Below, piece after piece: positions 1 to 6,463 of a stretch of DNA of 9,356 nucleotides. A program made the translations under genes and the position numbers. Position 1 is the stretch's first letter, and every line of letters starts with the position of its first letter. Under the pieces are notes generated by a model. It was not told the DNA's origin and did no database searches. It was given only the letters and a program-made list of their open reading frames with translations. Origin of the DNA: DTU089 sp002440045 (GTDB lineage: Bacteria > Bacillota > Clostridia > Oscillospirales > Acutalibacteraceae); contig CALABP010000014.1 of the NCBI GenBank assembly GCA_937885695.1, positions 1 to 9,356 of the forward strand, read 5' to 3'.

Positions 1-17
1 CTCTTGAGTGCTCGTAT

Positions 18-46
18 ATATTAGCAGAATCATTCCCGCTTGTCAA
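18..46 (-). promoter_or_regulatory. Strong sigma-A-type promoter firing leftward out of the window
   Basis: Read on the minus strand, this stretch has a perfect -35 box TTGACA (46-41), a spacer of exactly 17 bases, and a -10 box TAATAT (23-18). Runs of A lie directly upstream of the -35 box (47-64), resembling an UP element. The promoter must serve a gene beyond the left edge, divergent to sleB, whose identity cannot be seen. The rest of 47-284 is AT-rich and non-coding. I found no convincing sporulation-type promoter for sleB there. Confidence 0.75.
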
Positions 47-54
47 CACTTTTT

Positions 55-87
55 TTCAAAAAAATTCGGATTTTTTTGAATTTTTTT
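55..87. repeat. AT-rich perfect inverted repeat
   Basis: An 11-base arm (55-65, TTCAAAAAAAT) is exactly complementary to 70-80, with a four-base TCGG loop, and is followed on the plus strand by seven T. It has the shape of a weak intrinsic terminator on the plus strand, but no plus-strand gene is visible upstream of it. It lies just upstream of the leftward promoter, so it may instead act as a bent or UP-like tract. Its role is not decided by the sequence. Confidence 0.4.
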
Positions 88-239
88 AAAAATTCCGCTT
101 CTTTTTCGCCGACACTCTACATCTTGTGTTCCATGCTTTTCTGACCCACAATTTTAATGTTCAAAGCTCTGAAGAAACAATGTATAAAACCGTTTTCCCG
201 CGAAAAAATACTTTTAAAAGGTCCGTTTTCAAAAATCAG

Positions 240-287
240 AAAGGAGCGACAGCCGATTTTTTCGGTATGTTTTAACTGTAATTTATG
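240..287 (+). promoter_or_regulatory. Displaced Shine-Dalgarno and small hairpin before sleB start
   Basis: The only good ribosome-binding sequence before sleB is AAAGGAG near 240-246, about 38 bases from the ATG at 285. The frame is closed by a TAA at 279-281, so no upstream start can use it. Between them lie a small hairpin (CCGA 253-256 with TCGG 262-265) and a two-codon minigene ATG-TTT-TAA (267-275). Nothing resembling a Shine-Dalgarno site lies immediately upstream of 285. The arrangement could mean poor or controlled translation initiation; that is inference. Confidence 0.35.
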
Positions 288-1010
288 AAAGATAAAATCA
301 AGAAAAAAGCAAATAATAAAGCGATTGCAAAAAGAGCCGTATCTTTTCTTATGGCGTTTGCGATTACATTTATGGTTCTTGCCGCCGTTGCTGTAAGAAT
401 TAATTCCCCGAAGCCCGTGGACGCGCTTTCAAAGCTCGGCTCGCGCGGGACAGAAGTGCGCAACATTCAGACGAAGCTGAAATCGCTCGGTTATTATTCG
501 GGCACGGTAGACGGAATATACGGCACGGGAACACAGCGCGCCGTAAAAGCGTTTCAAAAAGCCTGCGGTCTTACTGCCGACGGCATAGCAGGCCCCAAAA
601 CGCTTTTATACCTCGGGCTTGGCTCACAAGGCTCGCAAAGCTCTTCGGGCGGATATTCTTCTTCGGATATGTATTTGCTTGCAAAGGTAATTGAAGCAGA
701 GGCGCGCGGCGAGAGCTACACGGGGCAGGTAGCCGTTGGCGCTGTCGTTTTAAACAGGGTCAAATCGTCGTCGTTTCCCGATACGGTTTCGGGCGTGGTT
801 TATCAGAAGGGCGCTTTTTCTGCGGTGACGGACAGCAACTGGAGCGTTTCGCCGTCATCGACGGCAAAAAAAGCCGCGCAGGACGCCGTTAACGGCTGGG
901 ACCCGAGCGGCGGCGCACTGTATTATTACAACCCCGCAAAGACCTCAAACAAATGGATAAGAACGCGCCCCGTAATAACAACCATCGGCTCGCACGTTTT
1001 TTGCAAATAA
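285..1010 (+). CDS. sleB: Spore cortex-lytic enzyme SleB-like (peptidoglycan-binding + SleB hydrolase domain)
   Basis: This 241-residue protein matches the SleB/CwlJ cell-wall hydrolase family. SleB is a lytic transglycosylase that is stored in the spore and cleaves cortex peptidoglycan containing muramic-delta-lactam during germination. A Lys-rich N-terminus is followed by a hydrophobic segment (about 18-37) acting as a signal or anchor. Residues 48-112 form a peptidoglycan-binding_1 repeat (LGSRGTEVRNIQ, VDGIYGTGTQRAVKAFQ, DGIAGPKT). A Ser/Gly linker (113-127) leads to the catalytic domain (128-241) with the hallmark EAEARGE at 137-143, then GQVAVGAVVLNRV and a C-terminal GSHVF. Glu139 is the likely catalytic acid by motif alignment. 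The protein is shorter than the roughly 300-residue Bacillus SleB, mainly in the N-terminal and linker parts. The start is fixed by an in-frame stop at 279, although the ribosome-binding site is poor. Its usual Bacillus partner gene ypeB does not follow; terminators do. Confidence 0.92.
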   Translation: MKDKIKKKANNKAIAKRAVSFLMAFAITFMVLAAVAVRINSPKPVDALSKLGSRGTEVRNIQTKLKSLGYYSGTVDGIYGTGTQRAVKAFQKACGLTADGIAGPKTLLYLGLGSQGSQSSSGGYSSSDMYLLAKVIEAEARGESYTGQVAVGAVVLNRVKSSSFPDTVSGVVYQKGAFSAVTDSNWSVSPSSTAKKAAQDAVNGWDPSGGALYYYNPAKTSNKWIRTRPVITTIGSHVFCK

Positions 1011-1048
1011 GTCTTTATATTATATACCATTATATATAGGCTTTGGCT

Positions 1049-1083
1049 GCGGCGAAAAAACGATGCTTTTGCCGCGTCTTTTT
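1049..1083 (+). terminator. First terminator-like hairpin after sleB
   Basis: GCGGC at 1049-1053 pairs with GCCGC at 1071-1075. AAAA and TTTT inside the loop extend the stem past one bulged G. A TCTTTTT tract follows at 1077-1083. It lies about 40 bases after the sleB stop. Confidence 0.6.
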
Positions 1084-1106
1084 GCGGCGATATAACATTT
1101 GTATAA

Positions 1107-1135
1107 AACACATCCCTTTGCGGGTGTGTTTTTTT
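1107..1135 (+). terminator. Second, stronger terminator after sleB
   Basis: AACACA-T-CCC (1107-1116) pairs with GGGTGTGTT (1122-1130), with a single bulged T and a five-base loop, followed by an unbroken T run to 1135. Two terminators in tandem insulate sleB from the oxaloacetate decarboxylase operon. Confidence 0.75.
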
Positions 1136-1187
1136 GTTAAAAAATAAACGAGGTTTTTCTTGCTATTTTTTCGCTTTTGGTGTAAGC

Positions 1188-1193
1188 TATAAT
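1188..1193 (+). promoter_or_regulatory. Probable -10 box of the oxaloacetate decarboxylase operon promoter
   Basis: A perfect TATAAT lies between the sleB terminators and oadA. No good -35 box sits 16-18 bases upstream; that region is a T-rich tract, and TTGCTA at 1160-1165 is about five bases too far away. A promoter that needs an activator is possible. Transcription from here would give a leader of about 135 bases. Confidence 0.45.
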
Positions 1194-1199
1194 GGGGAA

Positions 1200-1333
1200 A
1201 ATTGGTAGGCAGGTTTTGTCGATATACGCAAAACAGACGCGCAAATCGCTGCCGCTTTCCATTATATATAAATATTGCCGCATGGCGGCACTTCCTCAAA
1301 ACGGTTATTTTAAACAGAACAGGAGAGAAACTT
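1200..1333 (+). other. Structured 5' leader of the oxaloacetate decarboxylase operon
   Basis: The leader holds two hairpins. GTTTTG (1213-1218) pairs with CAAAAC (1229-1234), and CG/CG extends the stem past a bulged T. TGCCGC (1276-1281) pairs exactly with GCGGCA (1285-1290) around an ATG loop. No T run follows either, so they are not obvious terminators. I recognise no known riboswitch class. An AGGAG ribosome-binding site at 1321-1325 closes the leader. Confidence 0.4.
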
Positions 1334-2713
1334 ATGCAAAAAGTTCAGTTTACCGAGACTGTTTTGCGTGACGCAAACCAATCGCTGATTGCAACGCGAA
1401 TGAAATTCGACGAGTTTGAGCCGATTCTTTCAACGCTTGACAAAGCCGGCTACTACTCGCTTGAATGCTGGGGCGGCGCGACCTTTGATTCGTGCCTTCG
1501 CTATTTAAACGAGGACCCGTGGGAGAGACTCAGAAAAATCAGAAAAGCGTGCCCTAACACAAAGCTTCAGATGCTTTTGAGAGGTCAGAACATTTTGGGG
1601 TATCATCATTATCCCGACGACGTTGTTCGCGGCTTTGTCAAAAAGAGCATTGAAAACGGTATGGATATTATCCGTATTTTCGACGCGCTTAACGACGTAA
1701 GAAACATTGAAACCGCCGTTGACGAGACTGTTAAAAACGGCGCTATCGCTTCGGGCGCTATTTGCTACACAATAAGCCCCATTCACACGCTTGAAAGCTA
1801 TGTGGAGCTTGCAAAGAACATGCAGAGCATCGGCTGCCGGACAATCGCCGTTAAGGATATGGCGGGTATTTTAAGCCCCGAAGAGAGCTATAAGCTCGTT
1901 TCGGCTCTTAAAAACGCCGTTGACGTTCCGATAGTTCTTCACACGCACTGCACCACAGGTCTTGGCTTTATGACGGTTTTAAAAGCCGTAGAAGCCGGCT
2001 GTGACATTATTGATACGGCAATTTCGCCGATGTCGGGCGGCACATCTCAGCCCGCGACCGAGACGCTTAACTATGCTCTTTCTCAGCTTGGCTACGAAAC
2101 GTCTCTTGACAAAGAAGCGCTCAACAAAATCGGCGATTTCTTTAAGCATATAAGAAACGACGCTCTTTCTTCGGGACTTCTTAACCCGACCGTGCTTTGC
2201 ACCGACACAAAGGCTTTGAGCTATCAGGTGCCGGGCGGCATGCTTTCAAACCTTGTTGCTCAGCTTACGGCGCAGGGCAAGCTTGACAAATTTGACGAAG
2301 TTCTTCTTGAAACGCCCAAAGTAAGAGAGGACCTCGGCTATCCGCCGCTTGTAACCCCGATGAGCCAGATGGTCGGCGCGCAGGCAACGGCAAACGTGCT
2401 CGCAGGCGAGCGTTATAAAAACGTTTCAAAAGAAGTCAAGGCATACCTTATGGGCGAATACGGCAAAGCACCCGGAAAGATTAACGAGGATGTAAGAAAG
2501 AAAATTCTCGGCGACGCCGTTCCGTTTGAGGGCAGATATGCCGACACTCTTGAACCCGCATTTGAAAAAGCAAAAGCCGAGCTTGGCGGCAGCCACTCGG
2601 ACGAAGACGTGCTTTCATATATCGCTTTCCCGCAGCAGGCAGAAAAATTCTTTGCCTATCGCGAGGAGAAAAAGAAAAACACCTACAGCTATGAATTTAA
2701 AGCTGTTGAATAA
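1334..2713 (+). CDS. oadA: Oxaloacetate decarboxylase alpha subunit (carboxyltransferase, no biotin domain)
   Basis: This 459-residue protein is the carboxyltransferase of the biotin-dependent oxaloacetate decarboxylase. It moves the carboxyl group of oxaloacetate onto carrier-bound biotin and releases pyruvate. The HMGL-like TIM-barrel domain begins TETVLRDANQSL with metal ligand Asp13. It carries the VKDMAG motif with Lys174, the carboxylated lysine of the family, and the metal-binding HTH at 203-205. The conserved PYC/OADA domain makes up the C-terminal part. It ends without the biotinyl domain present in the roughly 595-residue Klebsiella OadA; that domain is encoded two genes downstream. 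The frame is open back to 1202, but the ATG at 1334 has AGGAG eight bases upstream and starts at the family's normal N-terminus. Pyruvate carboxylase subunit B is the main alternative, and the linked oadB and oadG argue against it. It is first in a four-gene operon. Confidence 0.93.
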   Translation: MQKVQFTETVLRDANQSLIATRMKFDEFEPILSTLDKAGYYSLECWGGATFDSCLRYLNEDPWERLRKIRKACPNTKLQMLLRGQNILGYHHYPDDVVRGFVKKSIENGMDIIRIFDALNDVRNIETAVDETVKNGAIASGAICYTISPIHTLESYVELAKNMQSIGCRTIAVKDMAGILSPEESYKLVSALKNAVDVPIVLHTHCTTGLGFMTVLKAVEAGCDIIDTAISPMSGGTSQPATETLNYALSQLGYETSLDKEALNKIGDFFKHIRNDALSSGLLNPTVLCTDTKALSYQVPGGMLSNLVAQLTAQGKLDKFDEVLLETPKVREDLGYPPLVTPMSQMVGAQATANVLAGERYKNVSKEVKAYLMGEYGKAPGKINEDVRKKILGDAVPFEGRYADTLEPAFEKAKAELGGSHSDEDVLSYIAFPQQAEKFFAYREEKKKNTYSYEFKAVE

Positions 2714-2725
2714 GGAGGGCACCGT

Positions 2726-3190
2726 ATGAAAATTCTCCCTTTGCAGCTTACGGATATTAAATTTTCCGAAGCACTGCTTATTGCGCTTTTCGGTTTTGTG
2801 CTCGTTATAACCGTTCTTGCCGTGCTTGCGCTTTTCGTAAAGCTTCTTTCGGCAATAACCGGCGCTTTCACGGGCAAAAAGAAAGCCGCCGTTTTGCCGG
2901 CGCAGGAAAATGCGGCGCCCGTTCTTTCCGACTCGCCCCGTTCAGACCTTGTTACGCTTGACGGTGTAAGCGAAAAAGACGCCGCCGTAATTATGGCGAT
3001 AACGGCAAACCGTCTTAATGTTCCGCTTGAAAGGCTCTCTTTTAAGTCGATAAAAAGGCTTAATCAGAACCCCGAGCTTTCGGGCATAAGCGAAAAAGAC
3101 GCCGCCGCGGTTATGGCGATAACGGCTGAAAAACTTAAAAAGCCGATTGAAAACCTTGAATTTAAATCCATTAAACTTTCGGAGGAATAA
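2726..3190 (+). CDS. oadG: Oxaloacetate decarboxylase gamma-chain-like membrane subunit with duplicated C-terminal module
   Basis: This is a 154-residue small membrane protein. In this enzyme family the gamma subunit anchors the alpha subunit to the membrane pump (beta) and helps assembly. One transmembrane helix (about 15-38) is followed by a basic KKK and a short Ala/Pro linker. Two tandem modules of about 35 residues come next (78-112 and 118-152). Each reads SEKDAA..MAITA..L..P.E.L.FKSIK, and I count 22 of 35 positions identical. Related gamma chains usually carry one such module (acidic-Ala-rich helix followed by an Ile-Arg/Lys strand), so this looks like an internal duplication. AAGGAGG (2712-2718) overlaps the oadA stop codon and sits seven bases before the ATG. 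Assignment rests on topology, the C-terminal motif and position between oadA and the biotin carrier. Confidence 0.75.
   Translation: MKILPLQLTDIKFSEALLIALFGFVLVITVLAVLALFVKLLSAITGAFTGKKKAAVLPAQENAAPVLSDSPRSDLVTLDGVSEKDAAVIMAITANRLNVPLERLSFKSIKRLNQNPELSGISEKDAAAVMAITAEKLKKPIENLEFKSIKLSEE
2957..3181 (+). repeat. Tandem duplication inside oadG (120-bp period)
   Basis: Copies lie at 2957-3061 and 3077-3181. At the DNA level the blocks TAAGCGAAAAAGACGCCG and TTATGGCGATAACGGC are identical in both. The remainder has diverged, mostly in a way that keeps the hydrophobic pattern. Divergence outside these blocks argues for an old duplication under selection rather than an assembly artefact. Confidence 0.85.
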
Positions 3191-3193
3191 GCT

Positions 3194-3580
3194 ATGAAAT
3201 ACATTGTTACATTAAACGGTAAGAATTATGAAGTTGACGTTACCGAAACAGAAGCTGTCGTAACAGGCGTTAAAGAAGTTTCCACAGCACCTGTTGCTGC
3301 TCCCGTCAGTGCTCCTGCGGCTGCACCCGCTGCAGCACCCGCGGCACCCGCCGCTGCCGCTCCCACAGACGGCACACCCGTAAAAGCTCCCATGCCCGGC
3401 ACGATTCTTTCAATCAAGGCTCCCGTCGGCACAGCCGTTAAGGCAGGCGACGTTGTTCTCGTTCTTGAAGCTATGAAAATGGAAAACGACATTGTTGCTC
3501 CCTGCGACGGCACGGTTAAACAGGTGCTTGTTGCAAAGGGCGCTTCGGTCAACACAGACGATGTTTTGGCTGTTATCTGA
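3194..3580 (+). CDS. Biotin carboxyl carrier protein of oxaloacetate decarboxylase
   Basis: This 128-residue protein carries the biotin that shuttles the carboxyl group from the alpha subunit to the membrane beta subunit. A short N-terminal strand region (1-29) is followed by an Ala/Pro-rich flexible linker (about 31-57) and a biotinyl-lipoyl domain (60-128). That domain contains PMPGTI at 66-71 and the biotinylation motif EAMKME, with the acceptor Lys95. Such linkers let the biotin arm swing between sites. GGAGG at 3181-3185 lies within the last codons of oadG, eight bases from the ATG, and only three bases separate the two genes, so translation is probably coupled. The gene supplies the domain missing from oadA. 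A carrier for another biotin enzyme, such as methylmalonyl-CoA decarboxylase, would look similar; the adjacent oadA decides. Confidence 0.92.
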   Translation: MKYIVTLNGKNYEVDVTETEAVVTGVKEVSTAPVAAPVSAPAAAPAAAPAAPAAAAPTDGTPVKAPMPGTILSIKAPVGTAVKAGDVVLVLEAMKMENDIVAPCDGTVKQVLVAKGASVNTDDVLAVI

Positions 3581-3604
3581 TTTTTCCCGAAAGGATAATT
3601 AATT

Positions 3605-4786
3605 ATGGATTTTGGTGTTATTCTTCAAAACCTTTGGAAACAGTCGGGCTTTGCTGAAGCCGAATGGTACAACTTTGTAATGATAGGCGTAGCAATCGTT
3701 TTTCTTGTACTTGCCATCAAATTCAAGTTTGAACCGCTTCTTCTCGTTCCCATCGCGTTTGGTATTCTTCTTGCAAACCTGCCGGGCGCAAACATAATGC
3801 TCGACACAACGGGCGGTCAGCTCGGCTCTTTTGGCACTGTTGCCCAAGAGGGAGCTCATTGGTATGACTCGGGCGTTTTGCGTATAATTTACGTCGGCGT
3901 TAAGTCAAGCATTTTCCCCTGCCTTATATTCCTCGGCGTCGGCGCTATGACAGACTTCGGTCCGCTTCTTTCAAACCCCGTCAGCCTTCTTTTGGGTGCG
4001 GCGGCTCAGCTCGGCGTTTATTGCGCATTCCTTCTTGCGATTGCCTTCGGCTTTACCCCGCAGGAGGCTGCCGCTATAGGCATCATCGGCGGTGCGGACG
4101 GTCCTACGGCTATTTACCTTGCATCTAAGCTTGCTTCGCATCTTTTGGCGCCGATAGCGCTTGCCGCTTACTCGTATATGGCGCTTATTCCGATAATTCA
4201 GCCCCCCATTATGAAGGCGCTTACAACCGAAAAAGAGCGCAAGGTTGAAATGAAGCAGTTAAGAAAAGTTTCTAAGGTTGAAAAAATTATTTTCCCTGTG
4301 GCTGTTCTTGTTTTCTGCGCATTCCTTCTTCCGTCGGTTGCTCCGCTTCTCGGTATGTTTATGCTCGGCAACCTTTTCAGAGAGTGCGGCGTTGTTGAAA
4401 GACTCAGCGAGACGGCTCAAAACGCCCTTATGAATATCATCACGATACTTCTCGGCGTTACCGTCGGCGCAACCGCAAACGGCGGCGACTTCCTTAAACC
4501 CAAAACGCTTCTTATAGTTGTGCTCGGATTTGTTGCTTTCTCGTTCTCGACGGTCGGCGGCGTGCTTTTCGGCAAGCTTCTTTACGTTATAACAAAGGGC
4601 AAAATCAATCCGCTTATAGGCGCGGCAGGCGTTTCGGCTGTTCCCATGGCGGCCCGTGTTGCTCAGAACGAAGGCAGAAAATACAATCCCACAAACTTCC
4701 TTCTTATGCACGCAATGGGTCCCAACGTTGCCGGTGTTATCGGCTCGGCAGTTGCCGCAGGCTTCCTTCTTGCGGTTTTCGGCTAA
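3605..4786 (+). CDS. oadB: Sodium-pumping oxaloacetate decarboxylase beta subunit
   Basis: This 393-residue polytopic membrane protein belongs to the OadB/MmdB/GcdB family. It decarboxylates carboxybiotin and couples that to export of Na+ across the cytoplasmic membrane. Family signatures are present: GAMTDFGPLLSNP (113-125), the re-entrant pore motif GIIGGADGPTAI (159-170) with the essential Asp165, and the C-terminal GPNVAGVIGS (372-381) containing Asn374 and Gly377, near the family's conserved polar site. About nine or more hydrophobic segments fill the rest, with a charged cytoplasmic loop near 208-227. AAAGGA (3590-3595) lies nine bases before the ATG. The same family pumps Na+ with methylmalonyl-CoA and glutaconyl-CoA decarboxylases, so the substrate is assigned from oadA. 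This is the last gene of the operon. Confidence 0.93.
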   Translation: MDFGVILQNLWKQSGFAEAEWYNFVMIGVAIVFLVLAIKFKFEPLLLVPIAFGILLANLPGANIMLDTTGGQLGSFGTVAQEGAHWYDSGVLRIIYVGVKSSIFPCLIFLGVGAMTDFGPLLSNPVSLLLGAAAQLGVYCAFLLAIAFGFTPQEAAAIGIIGGADGPTAIYLASKLASHLLAPIALAAYSYMALIPIIQPPIMKALTTEKERKVEMKQLRKVSKVEKIIFPVAVLVFCAFLLPSVAPLLGMFMLGNLFRECGVVERLSETAQNALMNIITILLGVTVGATANGGDFLKPKTLLIVVLGFVAFSFSTVGGVLFGKLLYVITKGKINPLIGAAGVSAVPMAARVAQNEGRKYNPTNFLLMHAMGPNVAGVIGSAVAAGFLLAVFG

Positions 4787-4803
4787 GCTAAATAAAGCAA
4801 ATA

Positions 4804-4840
4804 AAAAACGGTACGGCTTTTGCGGCTGTACCGTTTTTCT
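4804..4840. terminator. Bidirectional terminator between convergent oadB and HD gene
   Basis: AAAAACGGTAC (4804-4814) pairs perfectly over 11 bp with GTACCGTTTTT (4828-4838). T-rich tracts flank it on both strands: CTTTCT follows on plus, and TTTTTTATTT reads out on minus. It ends the oad operon and can also end the leftward HD-domain gene, whose stop is 38 bases away. Confidence 0.85.
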
Positions 4841-4877
4841 TTCTCTTAAAATGTTGTTTTGCCGGTGGATTTTCACT

Positions 4878-5513
4878 TCATCTTTCACCGTTCCATTCTG
4901 CAATAAACTCATAAAGAAACTCTTGCATAACAGCCATTCGGCGCTTTGCCAAGCGCCTGCCCTCCGATGTGTTCATCATACTTTCAAGCAATAAAAGCTT
5001 TTCATAAAAATGATTGATGCTCGTAGAATTTTCGTTGTTTCTGTATTCCTCTTTGTTCATTCCCGGTTTCGGCTTTATTTCGGGGTCATAAATCGCCCTG
5101 CCCTTGCTGCCGCCATATGCAAATGTCCTTGCAATCCCGATAGCGCCCATAGCGTCAAGCCTGTCTGCGTCCTGCACGCACTTTCCCTCTATTGTTTCCG
5201 GTATAACGGAGTCCGTTCCGACAAACGAAACGGAGTCTATAATTTTACAAACCGCCTCTATCGTTTTCCTGTCAACGTTGCCGGCTGTCATAAATGAGAC
5301 TGCGTTTTTCTTTTCTGAGTATGTGTCGGGCGAAAGCTTAATATCGTCAACGTCATGAAGTAAAGCCGCCAGCTGAACCGTTTTAACATCCGCTTTTTCA
5401 TGCTCTGCAATTTGGGTTGCCAACTTATATACTCTTACAGTGTGATAAAAGTCATGTCCGCTGCTGTCGCCCGAAAAGACGTTTTTTATAAATTCCGTTT
5501 CCCTGTCTGTCAT
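4878..5513 (-). CDS. HD-domain phosphohydrolase, YedJ-like
   Basis: This soluble protein of 211 residues belongs to the HD superfamily of metal-dependent phosphohydrolases. Counting from the ATG at 5513, it shows SGHDFYHTVRVY with a conserved His near 24, the HD pair in LLHDVDD (53-54), and the late acidic motif QDADRLDAMGAIGIAR (from about 114) typical of the YedJ/YpgQ group. Members of that group act on nucleotides or phosphorylated metabolites, and the substrate here is unknown. A GTG at 5522 would add three residues, but it lies inside the AGGTGG that serves as Shine-Dalgarno for the ATG, so the ATG is preferred. It converges on the oad operon and lies downstream of the membrane-protein gene on the same strand, separated by a strong hairpin. 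Confidence 0.82.
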   Translation of the reverse strand: MTDRETEFIKNVFSGDSSGHDFYHTVRVYKLATQIAEHEKADVKTVQLAALLHDVDDIKLSPDTYSEKKNAVSFMTAGNVDRKTIEAVCKIIDSVSFVGTDSVIPETIEGKCVQDADRLDAMGAIGIARTFAYGGSKGRAIYDPEIKPKPGMNKEEYRNNENSTSINHFYEKLLLLESMMNTSEGRRLAKRRMAVMQEFLYEFIAEWNGER

Positions 5514-5533
5514 ATTTTCCACCTAAACACTTT

Positions 5534-5562
5534 TTTAAAACCGATGCCGAAGCGGCTGTAAA
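5534..5562 (-). promoter_or_regulatory. Possible weak promoter for the HD-domain gene
   Basis: On the minus strand, TTTACA (5562-5557), a 17-base spacer and TTTAAA (5539-5534) lie just upstream of the HD gene. The -35 box falls in the loop of the 5544-5584 hairpin and the spacer covers one arm. The -10 box is poor, so this is only a candidate. Confidence 0.25.
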
Positions 5563-5597
5563 AACATTTTCGCCGCTTCGGCATTTTTATTTTATTC
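5544..5597. terminator. 13-bp perfect stem-loop between two leftward genes
   Basis: ATGCCGAAGCGGC (5544-5556) is exactly complementary to GCCGCTTCGGCAT (5572-5584), with a 15-base loop. The good T tract (TTTTTATTTTATT) is on the plus strand, although both flanking genes run leftward. On the minus strand only CGGTTTT follows the stem. It probably gives partial termination after the membrane-protein gene and would block rightward antisense transcription. Confidence 0.6.
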
Positions 5598-6434
5598 TAT
5601 GTTATTATTACCGTTTTCTTCCGGCGTTTTTTCCGCTTCTGTTGTCTCTTTTGTTTCCTGTGCGGCTGACGGCGCGGGGGCATCGCCCTCTTTACTGTCG
5701 TTATTCGTTTCTTCGCCGCCGTTTGCCGGCATAACGGGCGTCGGCGTTGTCGAAAACGTAGACTGAACATAGCCCTCTTTTTTCTTTCTCTTTTTAAACA
5801 TAAAAAGCCCGATAATTGCGCCCACCGCGCCGCCGGCGGCAACGCCTACAACGGTTTTGTAAGACCCGGGAAGCCCGACCTTTTCATTCTCGCCGAGAGC
5901 TTCATCGGGCGTGGTGAAGGATTCTATCATATCAAAGCCTTTTTCGCTTTCTGTGCCCGTGTTATCGGTAACATAAAGGAAAAACGTGCGTTCTTTTGTG
6001 GTGAATACCCACACATACTGCGTTTCGTCCACCGCCATGCCGTTATAAGTCAGGCTCATATCAACAACAAGATAAAGCGCCTTGTGACCTTTAAAATCAA
6101 TCTTTTCCATTGAACGGCAGGTTATCGTGGGCTCGCTTCCGAGCTGTTCTTTAAAAGCGTCCTTATAGCCGCTTATTAATGTATCCCTGAAAACCTCTGC
6201 CTGGGCGTCGCTTAAAGTGCCTATATTTGTGCCCTGTTCGCCGACCTTGACAAGCACGTTTGAGCCTGTTTCGGGGTTTTGCCACATATACTGCCCCGCG
6301 TTGTCGGTGCTGTAGCTTGTGAACGGTTCGCACGGCGTTATTGTAAACCCGTCGCCGTCAAAGCCGAATGCCGTAACCGACAGCGCCGATAAAATAACAA
6401 GCGCCGCAAGCAGTGTGCCGAGTAATTTTTTCAT
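5592..6434 (-). CDS. Signal-peptide, single-pass membrane protein of unknown function
   Basis: I do not recognise this 280-residue protein by family name. A signal peptide (1 to about 22, KKLLGTLLAALVILSALSV then TAFG) leads to an extracytoplasmic domain (about 25-190) of alternating strands and one helix. The domain ends in MIESFTTP; this strand pattern recalls the DcrB/PsbP-like fold (DUF1795), which is inference only. One transmembrane helix (about 194-213, TVVGVAAGGAVGAIIGLFMF) is followed by the stop-transfer KKRKKK. A low-complexity cytoplasmic tail of about 60 residues rich in Thr, Glu, Pro and Asn completes it. Topology is thus outside-in, with the body outside the cell. The ATG at 6434 is chosen because AGGAGG lies eight bases upstream and the signal peptide starts there; the frame stays open upstream through the repeat element to 6614. 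No clear promoter is visible between it and the element. Confidence 0.75.
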   Translation of the reverse strand: MKKLLGTLLAALVILSALSVTAFGFDGDGFTITPCEPFTSYSTDNAGQYMWQNPETGSNVLVKVGEQGTNIGTLSDAQAEVFRDTLISGYKDAFKEQLGSEPTITCRSMEKIDFKGHKALYLVVDMSLTYNGMAVDETQYVWVFTTKERTFFLYVTDNTGTESEKGFDMIESFTTPDEALGENEKVGLPGSYKTVVGVAAGGAVGAIIGLFMFKKRKKKEGYVQSTFSTTPTPVMPANGGEETNNDSKEGDAPAPSAAQETKETTEAEKTPEENGNNNIE

Positions 6435-6463
6435 TTTAAATTCCTCCTTAAAGCTGATTTTTA

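Noticed and set aside
181..213. Forespore (sigma-G) promoter for sleB: TGTATA and AATACTT
   Set aside because: The spacing is about 20 bases rather than 17-18 and the -10 match is partial, so it is not safe to call.
1202..1333. N-terminal extension of oadA (44 residues in frame)
   Set aside because: No ribosome-binding site there, the extension is unlike the family, and the ATG at 1334 has AGGAG at ideal spacing and begins the conserved TETVLRDANQS region.
3226..3555. Long antisense frame opposite the biotin carrier gene
   Set aside because: It is the shadow of the Ala/Pro-rich linker; it has no ribosome-binding site and low-complexity Ala/Gly content.
4259..4912. Long minus-strand frame opposite the end of oadB
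   Set aside because: It overlaps the certain oadB gene and the bidirectional terminator. Its composition (Lys/Arg/Cys-rich) is that of an antisense shadow.
5514..5522. GTG start three codons upstream for the HD protein
   Set aside because: The GTG is within the AGGTGG that acts as Shine-Dalgarno for the ATG at 5513.
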